64,000 bases of DNA from Litomosoides sigmodontis (Eukaryota > Nematoda > Chromadorea > Rhabditida > Onchocercidae): contig OY718805.1 in assembly GCA_963070105.1 (NCBI GenBank), positions 1,488,001 to 1,552,000 of the forward strand. Direction: 5' to 3'. A program made the translations under genes and the position numbers. Under the pieces are notes generated by a model, which saw only the letters and a program-made list of their open reading frames with translations, was not told the origin of the DNA and made no database searches. Shown here piece by piece: positions 25,280-44,748 of this stretch (positions are counted from its first letter, which is position 1; each line of letters begins with the position of its first letter).

Positions 25280-26063
25280 AAGACGGGAACCTCTTCTCGA
25301 TTATTATATTGAAAAAAAAAATGAATTTCATTGCTAAATCATCAACTTTATATCATAATGTAGTACAGTCATTTGCGTATGCAACAACTGCGAATGCCAT
25401 TGACCTGTGTGTGCGAGCTACCCGAACATATACCGTCTATGTGATGGCTTTAGGGAGAAAAAAGGAGAATTATTATAAGTGCACTTCAAAGTTTGGCAGC
25501 AGCTAAGTTTCTATCTTCTTTAATTTTGACTTCGCGAGACCAAGTTGTTCAAACTTTTACTCACTCTCACTCCAAAAAAAAACAATATAAGGTAATAAAA
25601 TCATAATTTCCAGCTTTTAATATATAAACGAATTTGGACCAGCAATGATATGCTGTCCGACTAGCCTATCTGTGCCAAGTACGTCTATAACGTCTTTTTA
25701 CCACACCCTTTCATATTGGACATCATAAAATTCCAGAAACGAGGATTTCAATACTTCATGATTTAATCTTTGCACGATATGAGAGAAAGTGATACATTTC
25801 ATCAATAAAACAAAGGAGAGCAGTAAGAAAACAAATCGAAAAATAAAAGCAATACTGTTCGCTTCGAAATGAAGCAATGAAGTGTATAAAAAAAAGCACG
25901 GTAATAAAAAAATTCTTCCTAATTATTAGGTAATCATTCTTTCATGAGGTGCCAATTATAAAACATGAGAAGAACATAAAATCAACAATGATATTAAAAA
26001 TCCAACGAAGTAAAGCAAAAATTCAAAAAAAAGATTTATCAATCTAATGTGCGCAGATTCAAG
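25280..26063. other. Gap between PLRG1 and ferroportin
   Basis: 784 bases between two genes of the same strand. It would hold the PLRG1 3' UTR and the ferroportin promoter or trans-splice region. A plus-strand frame over 25183-25506 is not supported by any splice or domain feature. Confidence 0.5.
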
Positions 26064-29000
26064 CTAATAGCCTTTCCGCCGCAGTATTTCTGGCCTCCAC
26101 AGAACTGGATGCGTTTCTTCTGTCTGCAAACAAACATTTTATTAAAAAAGAGACCACCACTCATCTTCCGCTACACATCAACCAGTAAAGCAATAAGAAA
26201 ATCCACTCACCACATAAAAAGATAAAAATTAGCATTTGGTACTCCGCTAAATCAAGAGCAAAATTACTAAATATGCCTGTAGCAAGAGGGAAAGTCTACA
26301 TATTTAATTTACACAAAAAAATTGTAATTAAACTAGTGGTAAAAACACAAAAAATACAGATAAGCAGGAACATACTGCATTCTCATCTTCTTTATACATT
26401 TTGATTGTCTTATCAGCTTCTGCAGTAATTAATCGGGAACCTGATTGGTCGTACGTCAGAGCAAATATTCCAGCTTCCGAATCAATTGAACCTGGTTGAG
26501 CCTTGGTTTGCTCACGCTGGAAGCAAAAACCACTCTTCCAATCCCAAAGATTCAAAGAACCATTGTCGCCTGAAAACCACGAACTGCTTGTTATCCCGGA
26601 AATTGGGACTTCATTAAATTCGGACTTAACCATTTTTAGAATGTTCAAAGTAAAAACACTAGAGGTCAACGATCAGTTAAAAACCTATTATTTTTTGCTT
26701 TTGAAATCTCACAATATTAAGCACCAAAGCTCACCTCCAGAAACGAGCACACCGTCTTCATTACATGCAAGTGAATTAATGATCGCATTATGGCCTGATA
26801 AATTCTGAATAAATATTCCTTCCGGACACTTCCATTCTTTGATATTGTCAGCACTACCAGATGCAAACATAAATAGAGAAGGATGCAACGTTAAAGCTCG
26901 AATACTTTTCTGAAAAGAATGCCATATCAAAAAGTTCTGCTATCACTACAACCTAGAGTGATATGCAGTAAAACAACTCCAATCTCTGATGAAGACCTTC
27001 GCCACTGTAATACAGTTTACTTTCTACTTGCCAACTGAATGGCTCATAGAAATTATACCGTTTAACCTGCAAGCTCACATTATGTAGCGAATACGCCTGA
27101 TTTTAACATTAGAAGAAATAAATCTTTTGTCGATGAAGCTGGGTGCGAAGTTCTACGTGTATGCATACTGACGCAAAAAGAATTCCACTGTTTAATTATG
27201 AGTAATCAGTTTAAGTTAAACTGGCGATTAAAAAATAAAGGAAAATTAACCTTATGATGTGTTAAGGTGCAAATACTTCGTCCAGCAGCAAGATCCCAGA
27301 GTCGAATCGTGGAGTCATGACTACCTGTAATAACCTGAGGGTCGACTTCCTGCGAAATAACTGATGCAACCGTATTCGTGTGCCCACTCAAACAGTGAAC
27401 TTGAGCTTTAGTTCGCATATCCCAAACCTAAAATAACGCCGTAATGAATTCCAAAATATGTGTGAAATCTTTTCATTTATTTACGAAACAATACTGAAAT
27501 CTGTAATGCAGAGACAGTATTCAATACACATAGCTCATCTTAGCTTCTACATCAAAATTACTGATTAGAAGTTTACTCGTGCAGTAGCATCCCGAGCGCA
27601 AGTGATCAAAATATCAATTGTCGGATGAATTGTAAGATCCTGAACGGCACTTAAATGTCCATGATAATGGCGGATGACCTTGTTATACTCGAGATCCCAA
27701 CATTTCACCTGAATGTCACAACAGATAATTCCTACTTATCAGTCATAGATCCTCCATAAAAATAACAAGCACCTAGTTATTTATTTTAACAATAGAATTA
27801 GAACTTTTTTAACAATAACAAGTCGAAAGCAAATAAAAAATTTTGGAACAAATTCAACCTACTTGCTTATCCTCACCACCAGTGAAAAGAAACGGATGTC
27901 TACGTGAAACTTTACAGCACCTAACGGCGCTTACATGTCCTGTTAACGACAACCGCAATTTTCCGCTTGCGAGATCCCAAATCTGTAAACAGAGATCATA
28001 ACAGTTATAATAACAGTCCAACTTTGCCATTATGAAATTAGTCGTGTGTCCTGAATTGTAAAAATATTCTCAAAAAAACATTGTAAATGTAAAAAACGCT
28101 ACAAACCTTAACAATTCGATCGGCACCACCTGTTGCAAACCATTCATTACCAGGTTCGACATCAACACACCTTACCCAACCTGTATGTCCCGAAATCACT
28201 CTGAAAATGATAATGTACGAAACTGAGAGAGGAAAATATGCATTGAACAATATGATCAAGAAATAAATTTAATTGATGTTCATAACTTGATGCCAAGTCG
28301 ACGCTGAATATTTCCTTCATTCGTAGCTTTGTGGGGGAGAGGGGAGTGGGAGAGAGGTGGATAAGGAGCTACCTGTATAATTTCCATGGCGCGTGCCACT
28401 TAGGTTTAACCATAACAGGAGCTCGAGCAGGCAACACAGCACGCATCGTATTATCTTCTGAGCGATTGGGTGCTGTCAAATCGATACCATCTTTTTCACT
28501 GAAAAATTTTTCGTGTAAAAATAAATTATGGACAAAGTTGGAAATAAGAAGCTACTTTAATAACGATAAACACAGACTTCGTTGCTTCTGCTACACCAGC
28601 AGTTATAGCAAGCGTTCGTGAGGAGCCTTCACCAGTACTGCCTATAACGTTCGCTGGATTCATCGGCAATTTCAACAGTTCCTCTTCCTTTTTCCTTTTC
28701 GCTTCACTCACTTCTTTTTTGACACTCCCATATTCAGATTTTAACTTCACCGATCGCCATAAGTTATCACTGGAAGAAATATTAAAAAGCTTATCAGCAA
28801 AGCAAAAACGTAGGTACAATGCTTCAAAGAAAGTCACATAATAAAATAACATGACCATAATGCTTACAAACTCGCCTTGCATTTGCCTCTCAGTTTCATA
28901 ATAATTCATGCATGGAAATTTTTTGCCTCATTGCTTCATGTAATTTCTCACCCTGCAAACGAAAACTACAAGGCGCATTCAACTAGAAGGGCACTAGCCT

Positions 29001-29222
29001 ATCTCCCCAAGTTCCAGTTTCCATAACTTACGCTTCTGAATTTAATTCAGGCAAAGTTCCGTAGTCATGATAAAAAAGGTCATGTGTCCGTTTCATCGAT
29101 CTGAATACCAAGTTTAACAGTGCCTTCTGCTGCGGAGTTTCTGGCGCTTCAAAATGTTGTAGCGCTGGTGCCGGTTCGGGCAGTGTTCCTTGTTCAGATA
29201 TGGGAACAGTAATTTGTTCCAT
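26064..29222 (-). CDS. PLRG1: Pleiotropic regulator 1 / PRP46 WD40 splicing factor
   Basis: Ten exons in coding order: 29222-29032, 28769-28578, 28498-28373, 28200-28107, 27982-27863, 27708-27577, 27427-27251, 26909-26735, 26569-26376, 26123-26064; product 486 residues. The N-terminus has the conserved [13 protein letters not shown] block and the linker ends [20 protein letters not shown] before seven WD40 repeats with WD pairs such as [33 protein letters not shown] and [10 protein letters not shown]. The C-terminus ([18 protein letters not shown]) is diagnostic of PLRG1. The protein belongs to the NineTeen/CDC5L complex and is needed for spliceosome activation. An acceptor (TTATAG, ending six bases before the ATG) suggests trans-splicing. 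It lies 498 bases behind DHX16, another spliceosome factor, on the same strand. Confidence 0.97.
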
Positions 29223-29720
29223 TATTCTCTATAACGATTAAGATACAAATGTAGAGAATTGCGTTTACGTCCTCAAATAAAACAGACTGCAACTGATGAA
29301 TATAACCTTATCCTACCATTGATCAAGCTGAAACCTTAAAAACACGAATTCTAAGAGGCACCGACACTTCCGCAAGTGCGATTCCAATATCCATATGCCC
29401 AAGGCAGATTTCCTCACAATATTGTATGATGCTGATGTAATAAAGATGTACATATAAGCTTAGATGTGGCAACCCTTTAAAAAATAAATAATCTCGAAAA
29501 GCGAATTAGCCATCATTTGAAGTTGAAGATAATATTTAAAATATATGGCAAATACCAGCAAAGATAATAAAACCTTTACGACAAAAGTCTAAATCTTTTA
29601 TGCAACAGTTAATTGCCGAAATATATACAAAAAAACAAAAAAAAACGTCTTAAAATTTTCAGTTCCTATGCAGAAATCAATCCCTATTTGACATCATAAC
29701 TGAGTGTATTTTAACTTAAA
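29223..29720. other. Short gap between DHX16 and PLRG1 (operon-like)
   Basis: 498 bases between the DHX16 stop and the PLRG1 start. The PLRG1 side ends in an acceptor (AG at 29229-29230 on the minus strand) six bases before the ATG. The gap contains no gene on either strand. Confidence 0.55.
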
Positions 29721-35920
<6,200 letters not shown>

Positions 35921-35925
35921 ATTCA

Positions 35926-35933
35926 CTGACAAC
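35926..35933 (-). promoter_or_regulatory. Probable trans-splice acceptor before DHX16
   Basis: On the minus strand TTGTCAG ends five bases before the ATG at 35920. No upstream exon with matching phase is seen, so spliced-leader addition is the simplest reading and it supports the MGAFLEQW start. Confidence 0.5.
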
Positions 35934-37511
35934 AACAAAGCGAATGAACAAGAATTCCTGAAAAAATGATACACATATCATCTTCACGCTATTTTCCGCT
36001 CCATATGTAAGTGAAACATAACGAATGACTACTGAAAGTATCAACAGTAGTAAAGGTTTCGAAGTTATATTTTATATATATTAAAAAAAATATTTGTTCT
36101 AAATCAGTATATACGTATAATAAAATCACTTAACTGAATTACACCCGAACTAAACCATCACATACGAATGTAATTGAAATTAACGACTCGATCAGACCGC
36201 AAGCGATCGTCTCACAAATGTTAACTCGGGGCGGAAATGAAAATTGTATGTCTCTAGACGGGTAAAACTGCAAGGAATTATTTTGACGAGGTTATCAATA
36301 AGAGTTTATCGCTTCATACTGAGTGTTTGAAGGATTTCAAGATTCAAAATCCTGGGAAAATAACAACCTATTCTATTGCTCTTTTTATTCAATCTGCTAA
36401 ATCTATAACAGTAATATTTTATTATGTAGCAAATTCGAGCAACAAGGGACGCCAGTGTTATAAAGCTTTTCAAGAGAGCGTTCTTTTTATAAACTTATCC
36501 CAACTCTCGATAAGCAGCAACACGTGTCACGACTTTTGAATTACTTTTATTTAGTTACATAGTGGAAGATGAGTGGATAGAAGGAACTTGAACACTTAAA
36601 AGTTGCACTCTTTACCATTTATAATGAATAAACAATGTAAAACATAATAAATGCGTGAGGAGAACATGGAAATCAATAAAATCAGTCGCTTTTTCCAAAA
36701 ATTTTCAAATTTTTTCTTTTCCAAAATTTAATGGCGATATACATTGAACTGATAAGAAGGAAATCAAAAAAAGGGATGAACTTCCAGGCTTCTCACAGCA
36801 TCCTCCACTAACCGACGGTTCGGGAATTAAAACAACGAGGTGATTCACAGGATTACATTAGGCTCTTAAAGAAATAATTACAAAATAAAGTGAAGTAAAT
36901 AATTCAGAAAGACAGAAAGACACAATAGAAACAGTTCTAAACGCATAGCAGGTATGCTATAGCTCCCAAAAATCAAACCTAACTCAGATGATGAAAATAT
37001 CTGCGTACAAACTAATTCAACCGGCCTATACTATCACATTCAAATAAGAGAGTGCTCCTAAGGCTGAGTGTGTGACCGTTCTCACTTAGACCAGACGACA
37101 TCACTGTTAACCTTGCTATCTTATGATGCATAAATTAATTATTATACAGTTCAAAGGTGTTTTAAAACATTCTCCTTCGCATCCTATGGAGAAAGACAAT
37201 AATTTTGAGCATTAAAAGTTACTCACATGAGAAGTATAACCAATAAAAAATTTTTCAAGGAGGGTGCCTAATTATCTATCACTAACTAACACATGTATAT
37301 GTAGTATATGCGTACAGTAATAACACCAAAAAAGATTTAATATATAAATGAATAGAAAATCCAAAACCGCAATAAATTCAAATGAAAAAACTAGCAAAGA
37401 AGTTGTGATTGCAACCATTTCTAAATAAAGCTACGATCCCAAAAGTTTTAAATTAAAAAATATAAAATTCGTAACTCCTGGGATTTGAAATTCGTGTAAG
37501 TTCTGACCTCT
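35934..37511. other. Intergenic region between hyccin and DHX16
   Basis: About 1.6 kb, AT-rich, between two minus-strand genes. Would contain the hyccin 3' UTR and the promoter for DHX16. No gene or RNA recognised. Confidence 0.6.
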
Positions 37512-40500
37512 TCATAGCGAAGTTCCGTCAAAAACATCTGTCACACTGTCGATATGTTGAATATTGCCATGCCACTTAGCTAAGTCCTTTATAGTACCCT
37601 TTATATAGGTTGGTTTCACTGCTTCAGATAAATCACCATCTGTTGGAATCGGAAAGTCAATTAATTCATTCCTCGGTTTAGACGACGTCCCATTGTGAAC
37701 CTGGTCTTGTCGAAATGAAACACTACTATCAGAATTAGCTAAACCATGTGAGGCAGAATGGAGTCGTGACGAATTCTGATATGTGGCTTCATCGAGCTTT
37801 CGTACTGCACTTGATACCGGCTCTTCGTTGATTGGACTCAAATCGACATCACCCTCATTTTCATCACCGTCTTCCTAAGGTAGTTATACTAACAACAATT
37901 ACAGAACATGTACCATTTCAGGAATCAAGAATCAATGGTTTCGTACCACATGTTTTAAGTAACCTGCATAACAAAATCCTTCAATATGCTCATCCAAGTG
38001 TATAGAGCTGCATATAAACGTTTAAACGATAAAATGTTAACAGGAAAAACCACTCACTGATGTTCGCCTGTGATGCCCAAACTGGCACTTCAATTTGCGC
38101 TGTTCTACTTTCACGGAAATTCGCTTTTTGAAATTTTCGATGCCTATAACATATAAAAGTTGCACAACGGAAAAATTAAACAGAAACTAAATATGTGAGA
38201 CAAAAGAGGACACATGATATTTCACTTCCTTGCAAAACAGAATTTGTCATTATTTTAACATGAAAAAAACAAATTTATAGAATAAATACCAGATCGTCAC
38301 TGAGTAAAAACATGTACAATAGATACCAATAAGTATATGCGATAGGTCTCTCTTTTGTCAAGTGCATTGCTGAGATGACGTATATTAGAGTGGCGAGGAT
38401 AAAAGGTGCAGTAAAAAAAAACCATACGCACAATGTGTAAAAGGAATACAGGCAGGATGTTGATGGGAGACCCAAGAAAAGAAAAATTACCACCTTCAGG
38501 CTGGCACAAAACAATTAAGTAACTTAGAAATGGACAAAATACAGTTGCAGAAATTAACCTACTATCAGAGAAATTAAATCCTTTTACGCCGTCATCCACG
38601 ACGGGTGAAATATCTTCAGGCATTTTCTTTAGCCGCAAGGAAGCATTTGTTACCACCTCATTTCCTTTATGACTCTCCAATTTTCCTGGACGCACCCAAT
38701 GGGCTGTCAATAATTCTTCATTTTTATGAAATTTACTTTCAAGCAGAGTTTCATTGATACTATTCGTTACCTGCAAAACCAATAATCAAAACATGACTTA
38801 ATTGAAAAATGAGTAAACGGAGAGTTATTCAATCAAACTGTAGAAAATGAAAAATTAAACATACCAGAACAACGTCTGCATAGAATTCATACATAGCTCT
38901 TTGATGTACAGCATCAATAGCCTGCACAGCTAATTCTGGCGCACCATTGAATAATGCAAAATACAAACCATTTAAGGACTCTAGCAAATATTGCGACGAG
39001 ATTCGCAATCTTGGTTTTCTGCAAACACTTTTTTAGATCATGATAGATATCATTCCTTATGTACAGTTCATTATGATGAAAACAAAAAACTCTTCAAACT
39101 TGAAAATGAAACGTCGAAGTTACCAGATACAATTGTAGGCTGGCAATTTGCAAAAATAAGTTTTTGCTTTTTACAATAAAGGAAACAGAAACATCAGAAG
39201 GAGGTAGAAGTTACAGTAGGAAGAGTGCAGGGAATTACAAATGATATTAACAACGCACTGAAGATTAGTTTTATTCTAAAAATTTGAAAATCCGTCAAAT
39301 CTTCAATTGGATAAAGGGTAAAAAACAGGAAAACAAAAAATTAGATACTTTGAAAAATCATCGAATTCTTTAGAACGGAAATTATTGCCAAAAACTCGTG
39401 ACCCCAAAGCAGTCTCGCGAAAAGAAAATCCACTTTGACAAAGAGCTATGGTACTTAAACATATACTTTGGCATATTACACTGCGTGAAAATCTAGACAG
39501 ACATCCGTTCACCTGAAAAAGGAAACAAAAATAATTCATGAACTAAAACTGATAAATAGTGATAGTTACTCGCTAATCTCATCCAGAATTTTACCATTAT
39601 ATTTAAATTAAGAGTTAAGCCATGATTGACAAAAACTTACGGATTTTAAAAGCCGAGTTAGAACTGTTTGCCTATTTTGAGGAATAATCCTATCTAATGA
39701 TTTGTAGGGACCGATTCGTACAGTGCTCTGCAAATTAAATGCACTAAAAACAATACAAACAAAATGCTCAAAAATTATGATATATACGCATAATTATATA
39801 TAATTAAATTACAATTATATATAATTATAATTATATATAATTAAAATGAGCTATTGTTACTTGTACAAATGCGGATGTTCCGGGTTTCAAAACAATGTCT
39901 GAGGTAAGGTTGAGCTTCTTTGGATCATGATATACACTTGGAAAGCGTGTAGATGGTATCCGAACCTTAAAAATATGCAATTCAAATCCAATAAACACTT
40001 TACTAAGATATTAAGATAAAAACAAAAGAGTAGCGCGACTATGTCTTCAACCTATTCCGGATTAGTTTCCCACTACTTGAAAGCTTGTGCGACAAGAAAT
40101 TTCAGCGCCAGATATCATTACTGAGCTCTTCTAACATTAAAAAAAATCAAAGGAATTGTGTTCTTGCACATCACATTAAACTGATCATCTTAACTCAAAC
40201 TAAATATTAAAATAATAAAAAGTAATGAAGTTACTTTTATTTACAGAATCACTTACTTCCTCTATTTTCTTCGCCGTTGATCCGGACAGAGTACCGCTAG
40301 CAAGTATTTCTTCATTATACACAGCAAGAAAGAACGTTTCAAACATAGACATCGATTTTCTTTGACGTTTAGCTAGTGCCAAAAGATAGATATGAATTAA
40401 TGATGGAATGCATTGCAATACAAAATAGCGCAATATACCTAAAATTTGAAAAAACATGCCTCCATGAGTCATCCCATTATCTATATAAGAAGAAATTATA

Positions 40501-41002
40501 TTACATTTGAAAGCCGCATCTGCTCTTCAATTAAGTTAAGCAAATTATTTAATTACTGACCATGGAAAACACAAAATTTTTAGTTTCATCTGGAGTCGGA
40601 AATTCAACGATAAAGATTTCATTCCATAACCGTGAATATTTCAGAGCACACTGGCAAGCGTATTTAAACTTTGAAATGCGGCTTGGCAGTTCGAACTATG
40701 ATTTTTATAAAACTGTGGTCAGTAGTTCGATCAACTTCTTACCAACATCAATTAACTTGAAACTAGAGAGAAAAGTAACCTCCGCGATAATAACACGCGA
40801 GAAGTTGTGCTATGACCGGTTGCACCAGATCAACATCAGTGTAGTTACAGCTCAGATAGCTGATTAAATAATGAGTTTTGCAGGTTTCATGAGTTAACTG
40901 CATTCGTTCATATTCCACATCTTTTAGTGCTCGTTTCTCTGTGTCATTTTTCCATCGTTCGTTCAAATCAGTGAGCCAATCTTGTAATTGGTCACTATTC
41001 AT
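37512..41002 (-). CDS. Hyccin / FAM126 family protein
   Basis: Ten exons in coding order: 41002-40780, 40438-40257, 39965-39861, 39727-39641, 39512-39349, 39018-38865, 38770-38559, 38143-38058, 38007-37964, 37874-37512; phases close over 539 residues. The first 300 residues fit the hyccin domain: a short N-terminal segment (QDWLTDLNERW), VDLVQPVIAQLLACYYRGG, LIHIYLLALAKRQRKSM, FETFFLAVYNEEIL, RFPSVYHDPKKLNL, SLNGLYFALFNGAPELAVQA and IDAVHQRAMYEFYADVVLVT. The rest is low-complexity and hydrophilic, as in other members. FAM126 proteins join TTC7 and EFR3 to hold phosphatidylinositol 4-kinase III-alpha at the plasma membrane. The ATG at 41002 (MNSDQLQDW) was taken because the in-frame extension upstream lacks an ATG. 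Intron 3 (39728-39860 region and beyond) carries an AT palindrome. Confidence 0.92.
39781..39844. repeat. AT-rich palindromic tract in a hyccin intron
   Basis: Alternating AATTATATATAATTA units that are self-complementary and could form hairpins. Lies between exons 39965-39861 and 39727-39641. Confidence 0.8.
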
Positions 41003-42308
41003 TTCAGCCGGAAAATTATAAAACAGTGACACATACGTTATTAGTATTCATAAAGGAAAGATTATTCGCAATGAATGATGGAAATGTCTAACGATAATCC
41101 CAATGCATATGCATTTAAAAGATAAAACTGTGTAGCCAGAAAATCCCAAACATATCAGTTGCACAAAAAATTATCAAATCTTCCTTACTTTTACTGATGT
41201 GCTACGGTAGAAAAAATATGCTTCTGAAACTTCATGGCATGATTTTGGCATAATTTTAGGGCATACCTTTGAACATATATCGCTTCTTTTACCTTTTCTC
41301 AATTTTCGTAAAACATCTACTGAAGAAACGTTAATAAAAGTACTACGAAATAGTACAGCTTAATATGCTTGCTGTGACAAGTTAAACAGCTCATTAATAG
41401 ATTTTTTGAAACTTATAAATGCCACACTCTCAGTCAAAAGCTACCATCTAAATTTCCTCAAAATCGATGGAGAACTTCATTTTCATACAATCCGCACTTT
41501 ACTGTCAACTCCCGAACAGAATCACGTAAATGACATCGGGTAAAAGTCATCGTCTGCTAAGGCACTTCATTCAATCACTTTGTGTGTAAAATTCACTCTC
41601 ATACACATACAGATGTCAACCCAAAACAAAGGCAGATACCTCGTCCCTTAAAATCTTTTGAATTAAATCCGAAAACGTACGTACAACAATTAACGCGGCC
41701 ACGCTGTGACGCAATAAAATCTAGTGGAATGGAATTGTTTGAAAATATAAATGCATACGAATAATCTGAATTAAATTAATCATATTTTATGTCTTGTTTG
41801 ATTTTCAAACTTTATAGTTACATGTTGCACCACTTCATAATAAAATAGACAAAGATTGATGGAAGGAGGAAAAAATGCTGTCATTCTTGATGTATCAGTA
41901 AACAAATTTAATGAACGGATATTTAACCGTTAAATTGTTGCTAGTGATTTTTGCTGAAATTGTGGAATTTTAACTGTTTCGTTTGAATCATCACAATTAT
42001 TCACAGTTGCTTTCAGTCATTTAATGGCTGAAATTTATTTTAGATGGTATTAAATTCATTGCGCAATTATTCCTATAAATTTTATCAGCAATCACCGTAT
42101 TCGAAGGTTACTGTAATTGACGGAGTTATCATCGCATTTTATATTCCGTGCAAGTATTTGATTAAAAAAGCGCAAAAAACACCAGTTCGTTTCTTTCTTT
42201 TTTTTTAGTAGATAAATGACTGTTCCTCTTTTCCCATCTATCACAATTCATAATTTAATTATATAAATAAATTATTAAAAAAAACGGAAATATGAAATTC
42301 GTAGAGAT
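41003..42308. other. Divergent intergenic region between hyccin and the phosphatase gene
   Basis: 1.3 kb separating a minus-strand gene from a plus-strand gene, so it should hold both promoters. No TATA box or RNA gene could be assigned with confidence. Confidence 0.5.
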
Positions 42309-42518
42309 ATGACAACAAACTTCGCCAAGGATTTAATGGAAAACCATTTAAATGAGGAAGAAAAGGCAGTAGCTCGAGCATTTGAAGCGATAGCGGAAAA
42401 TTCACTGGTAATGACCGTTGCCTACTTGCGATATATGGAACATCTGGACGACATCTTCCAAACCGAATTGCTGACACCAATTTCCAAAACTTTGGTTAAA
42501 GTATGGCTTTCCCAGAAA
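42309..42518 (+). CDS. Possible first exon of the phosphatase gene
   Basis: An ATG opens 70 codons that end at a consensus donor (AAA then GTATGC at 42519); a second donor in the same phase lies at 42501. The peptide is helical and acidic (ENHLNEEEKAVARAFEAIAE, then VAYLRYMEHLDDIFQTELL) and has no recognised domain. Its phase 0 end joins without shift to the exon at 44749 of the phosphatase gene, giving about 443 residues in total. The joining intron would be 2.2 kb, long for this window, so it could also be a separate small gene. Confidence 0.4.
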
Positions 42519-43509
42519 GTATGCTTTTTCACAAGTCATGCATTACTATCATCATTCCATACTTCCTTTTTTTTCTGACAGTAAGATCAGATTGTGTGGA
42601 ACGATACGGTGTTAAATTTCTGTAAATAATTTTAACTGAGCAAAAAAAAAGGCAAGGAGATGATATGAAAATTTAATTTTATAAAACTATTTTTAAAATG
42701 GAGACAAAAGTTAATGATGTTATTAGCGGGAGGATAAACAACTAGCTAACCTATGTTTTAAACCATTAGCTTGCAGTTATTAGCTTTCTAATATCAAAAT
42801 TACGCAGTTATCGTAATATAAGAATATTTAATTTTAAGTGAGTACAGTGGCTAGATTGGAACAAATGCACAGCAGAATTTACCGTAACTTTTAATTGGCG
42901 ACAAAAAATATGGATGAATGAATGCTCCAAAAAATCAAATGTTTTTCTTATTTTTCCAGAATTTTTGAAGAATTTTTTTTTACAAAAATTTGATTTGACA
43001 AAAATTTTATAAATTTAAGTCAAATTTACTATTTCACATATTATTTCATTCAAAAATTTTTTCCGAAGATGACTTTAAGCAAATTTACAATATTTTTGTT
43101 GGCAACAATAAAGCAAAAAGTTTGCATATATTTGCATGTCGCTGTCAATACGTTAATTTGCAATTAAAACATGCAAAAAAAATTGTTTCAAATTTTCAAA
43201 TTTATTTTTCATCACCGATTACACAAAAAAGAGAAACAGACATAAGCAATGGTTTTTCATTCATTCATTTCATACTTCATATCGCACCGTCCCACTTTAC
43301 TGCATTTTATTAAATGTGGGGAATAATGAAATGAAAATAATTACAGTTCTTACAAGTTGAAAGAGAAAATCGTCGAAAAAGCAAATTGTGAAACACTTCA
43401 TGCACGAAAGTAATTTCAAAACGGAACCCGTCGTTTTTTAGTGGCATTCACGAGTGTTGGCAAATTTACTGTTTCAATCATTGAAAGTTTCTGCAATAGA
43501 TACAACTTC

Positions 43510-43580
43510 TGCGCCAACCGGGAGTCGAACCCGGGTCTGCACCATGGGAGGGTGCAATGATACCGCTACACCATTGGCGC
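43510..43580 (-). tRNA. tRNA-Gly (anticodon CCC)
   Basis: On the minus strand a full cloverleaf can be drawn: acceptor stem GCGCCAA paired with TTGGCGC, a D arm (GTGTAGCGGTATCA), anticodon stem GCACC/GGTGC around loop CTCCCAT (anticodon CCC), and a T arm with the GGTTCGA box. The length of 71 bases and discriminator A fit eukaryotic tRNA-Gly. No intron. A and B box promoters are internal. It sits antisense within the 5' region of the phosphatase gene. Confidence 0.95.
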
Positions 43581-44116
43581 ACGTGGTTGTCGTGATAATG
43601 CAAGACTCTCTTCATTTTTCATAACAACGTTGGAAGTTTCAGGCATGAAATTCTTTTGAATTTTCCGACAAAGTACTGAATGTAACAAAAGGGACGAGAC
43701 GAATTGATTTACAAATGGACAAAATTTTGTAGTAACAATGTCTGCTATGGTCTTACCACACCGTATCGCACCTTACCTTACTGGTGATAAATTTGGTTTT
43801 TTTTTTGTTAAGCGCTCTTGTTGTTTGTTCCCTTTTTGCTTTAAATCTATCATTCGATAATGTTTCAAGAAGAAATAGCAACAACGTTGACTGTTTGCAT
43901 TTCGGAAGAGTGAAATTTAGCATATTTTGCAATAATAAATAGCAATGTTTGATGAACGATCGCTCAGTTTATTTCATAAAATTTATCCCAATCGGTTGAT
44001 TTGCCAACTTCCTGCGGCGCAACGCTCATCCAAAGCACTGTTGACCACAGCACCAACAATACTATTAGCAATGAATAAATTAGTGCAAAAAGTGGCAGCT
44101 TCAATGAAGTTAGTAC

Positions 44117-44276
44117 ATGACGCACGTACGTAATGAGAGATACGTAGATTATCTCATTATCACCTTGATAATAATGATATTGTTATCAGTTAAGTGATGA
44201 CGCACGTACGTAATGAGAGATACGTAGATTATCTCATTATCACTTTGATAACAATGATATTGTTATCAGTTAAGTG
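44117..44276. repeat. 80-bp tandem duplication with an internal inverted repeat
   Basis: Two head-to-tail copies, 44117-44196 and 44197-44276, differ at only two positions that I can see. Each copy holds an inverted repeat (AATGAGAGAT ... ATTATCTCATT) and a GATAATAATGATATTGTTATC dyad. It lies between the candidate first exon and the rest of the phosphatase gene. Confidence 0.93.
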
Positions 44277-44748
44277 AAAATGTTACGAGTTTTTGCTACA
44301 GCATTTGGTAGTCTGTGAAGTATGAATGATCTTTCAGCACACTCTTATCACTTTCTTGGTGAGAAATGATGTTAGGTAAGTTAAGTGAGCGTTTGTTTTT
44401 AAGTGAGTTGTGCAAATTTAACTTTTTTTTCAATTTAATTTTTTTTGCTTTTTTTTTAAAAAAAACTTATATTTAAACGTTTTATTGATTGAAACTGTCA
44501 GCTGTTTAGGTTCCGCAAAACTAGCACAGAACAGGTATTTCTTGTTCCATTTTCATTACTTTCATCTGTTCGGCGCTATGAACAAAAATTCAAAATGATT
44601 TATTGAAGTGCAATGAAAGATGTTTTATTTTCATTGAGTACATTTGCATCGTTTCGTTTCAACAAATATAATTTTTGAATTAATTTTTTTTTTGCTATGT
44701 TTTCACTTGTAATTAATTTGAAAACTTTTGTTACAGTAAGACATTTAG

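Noticed and set aside
25183..25311. 42-codon plus-strand frame starting MPERNFFIANPP, opposite the ferroportin first exon
   Set aside because: No splice sites or family features; the minus-strand exon fits the ferroportin phase exactly.
28865..28955. Acceptor-led segment in PLRG1 intron 1 ([16 protein letters not shown])
   Set aside because: The incoming phase leads to a stop, and direct joining of 29032 to 28769 restores the family sequence.
43945..44133. 62-residue frame (MFDERSLSLFHKIYPNRL...) on the plus strand
   Set aside because: No acceptor fits, its end lies in the tandem duplication, and its phase does not join to the phosphatase exons; no domain seen.
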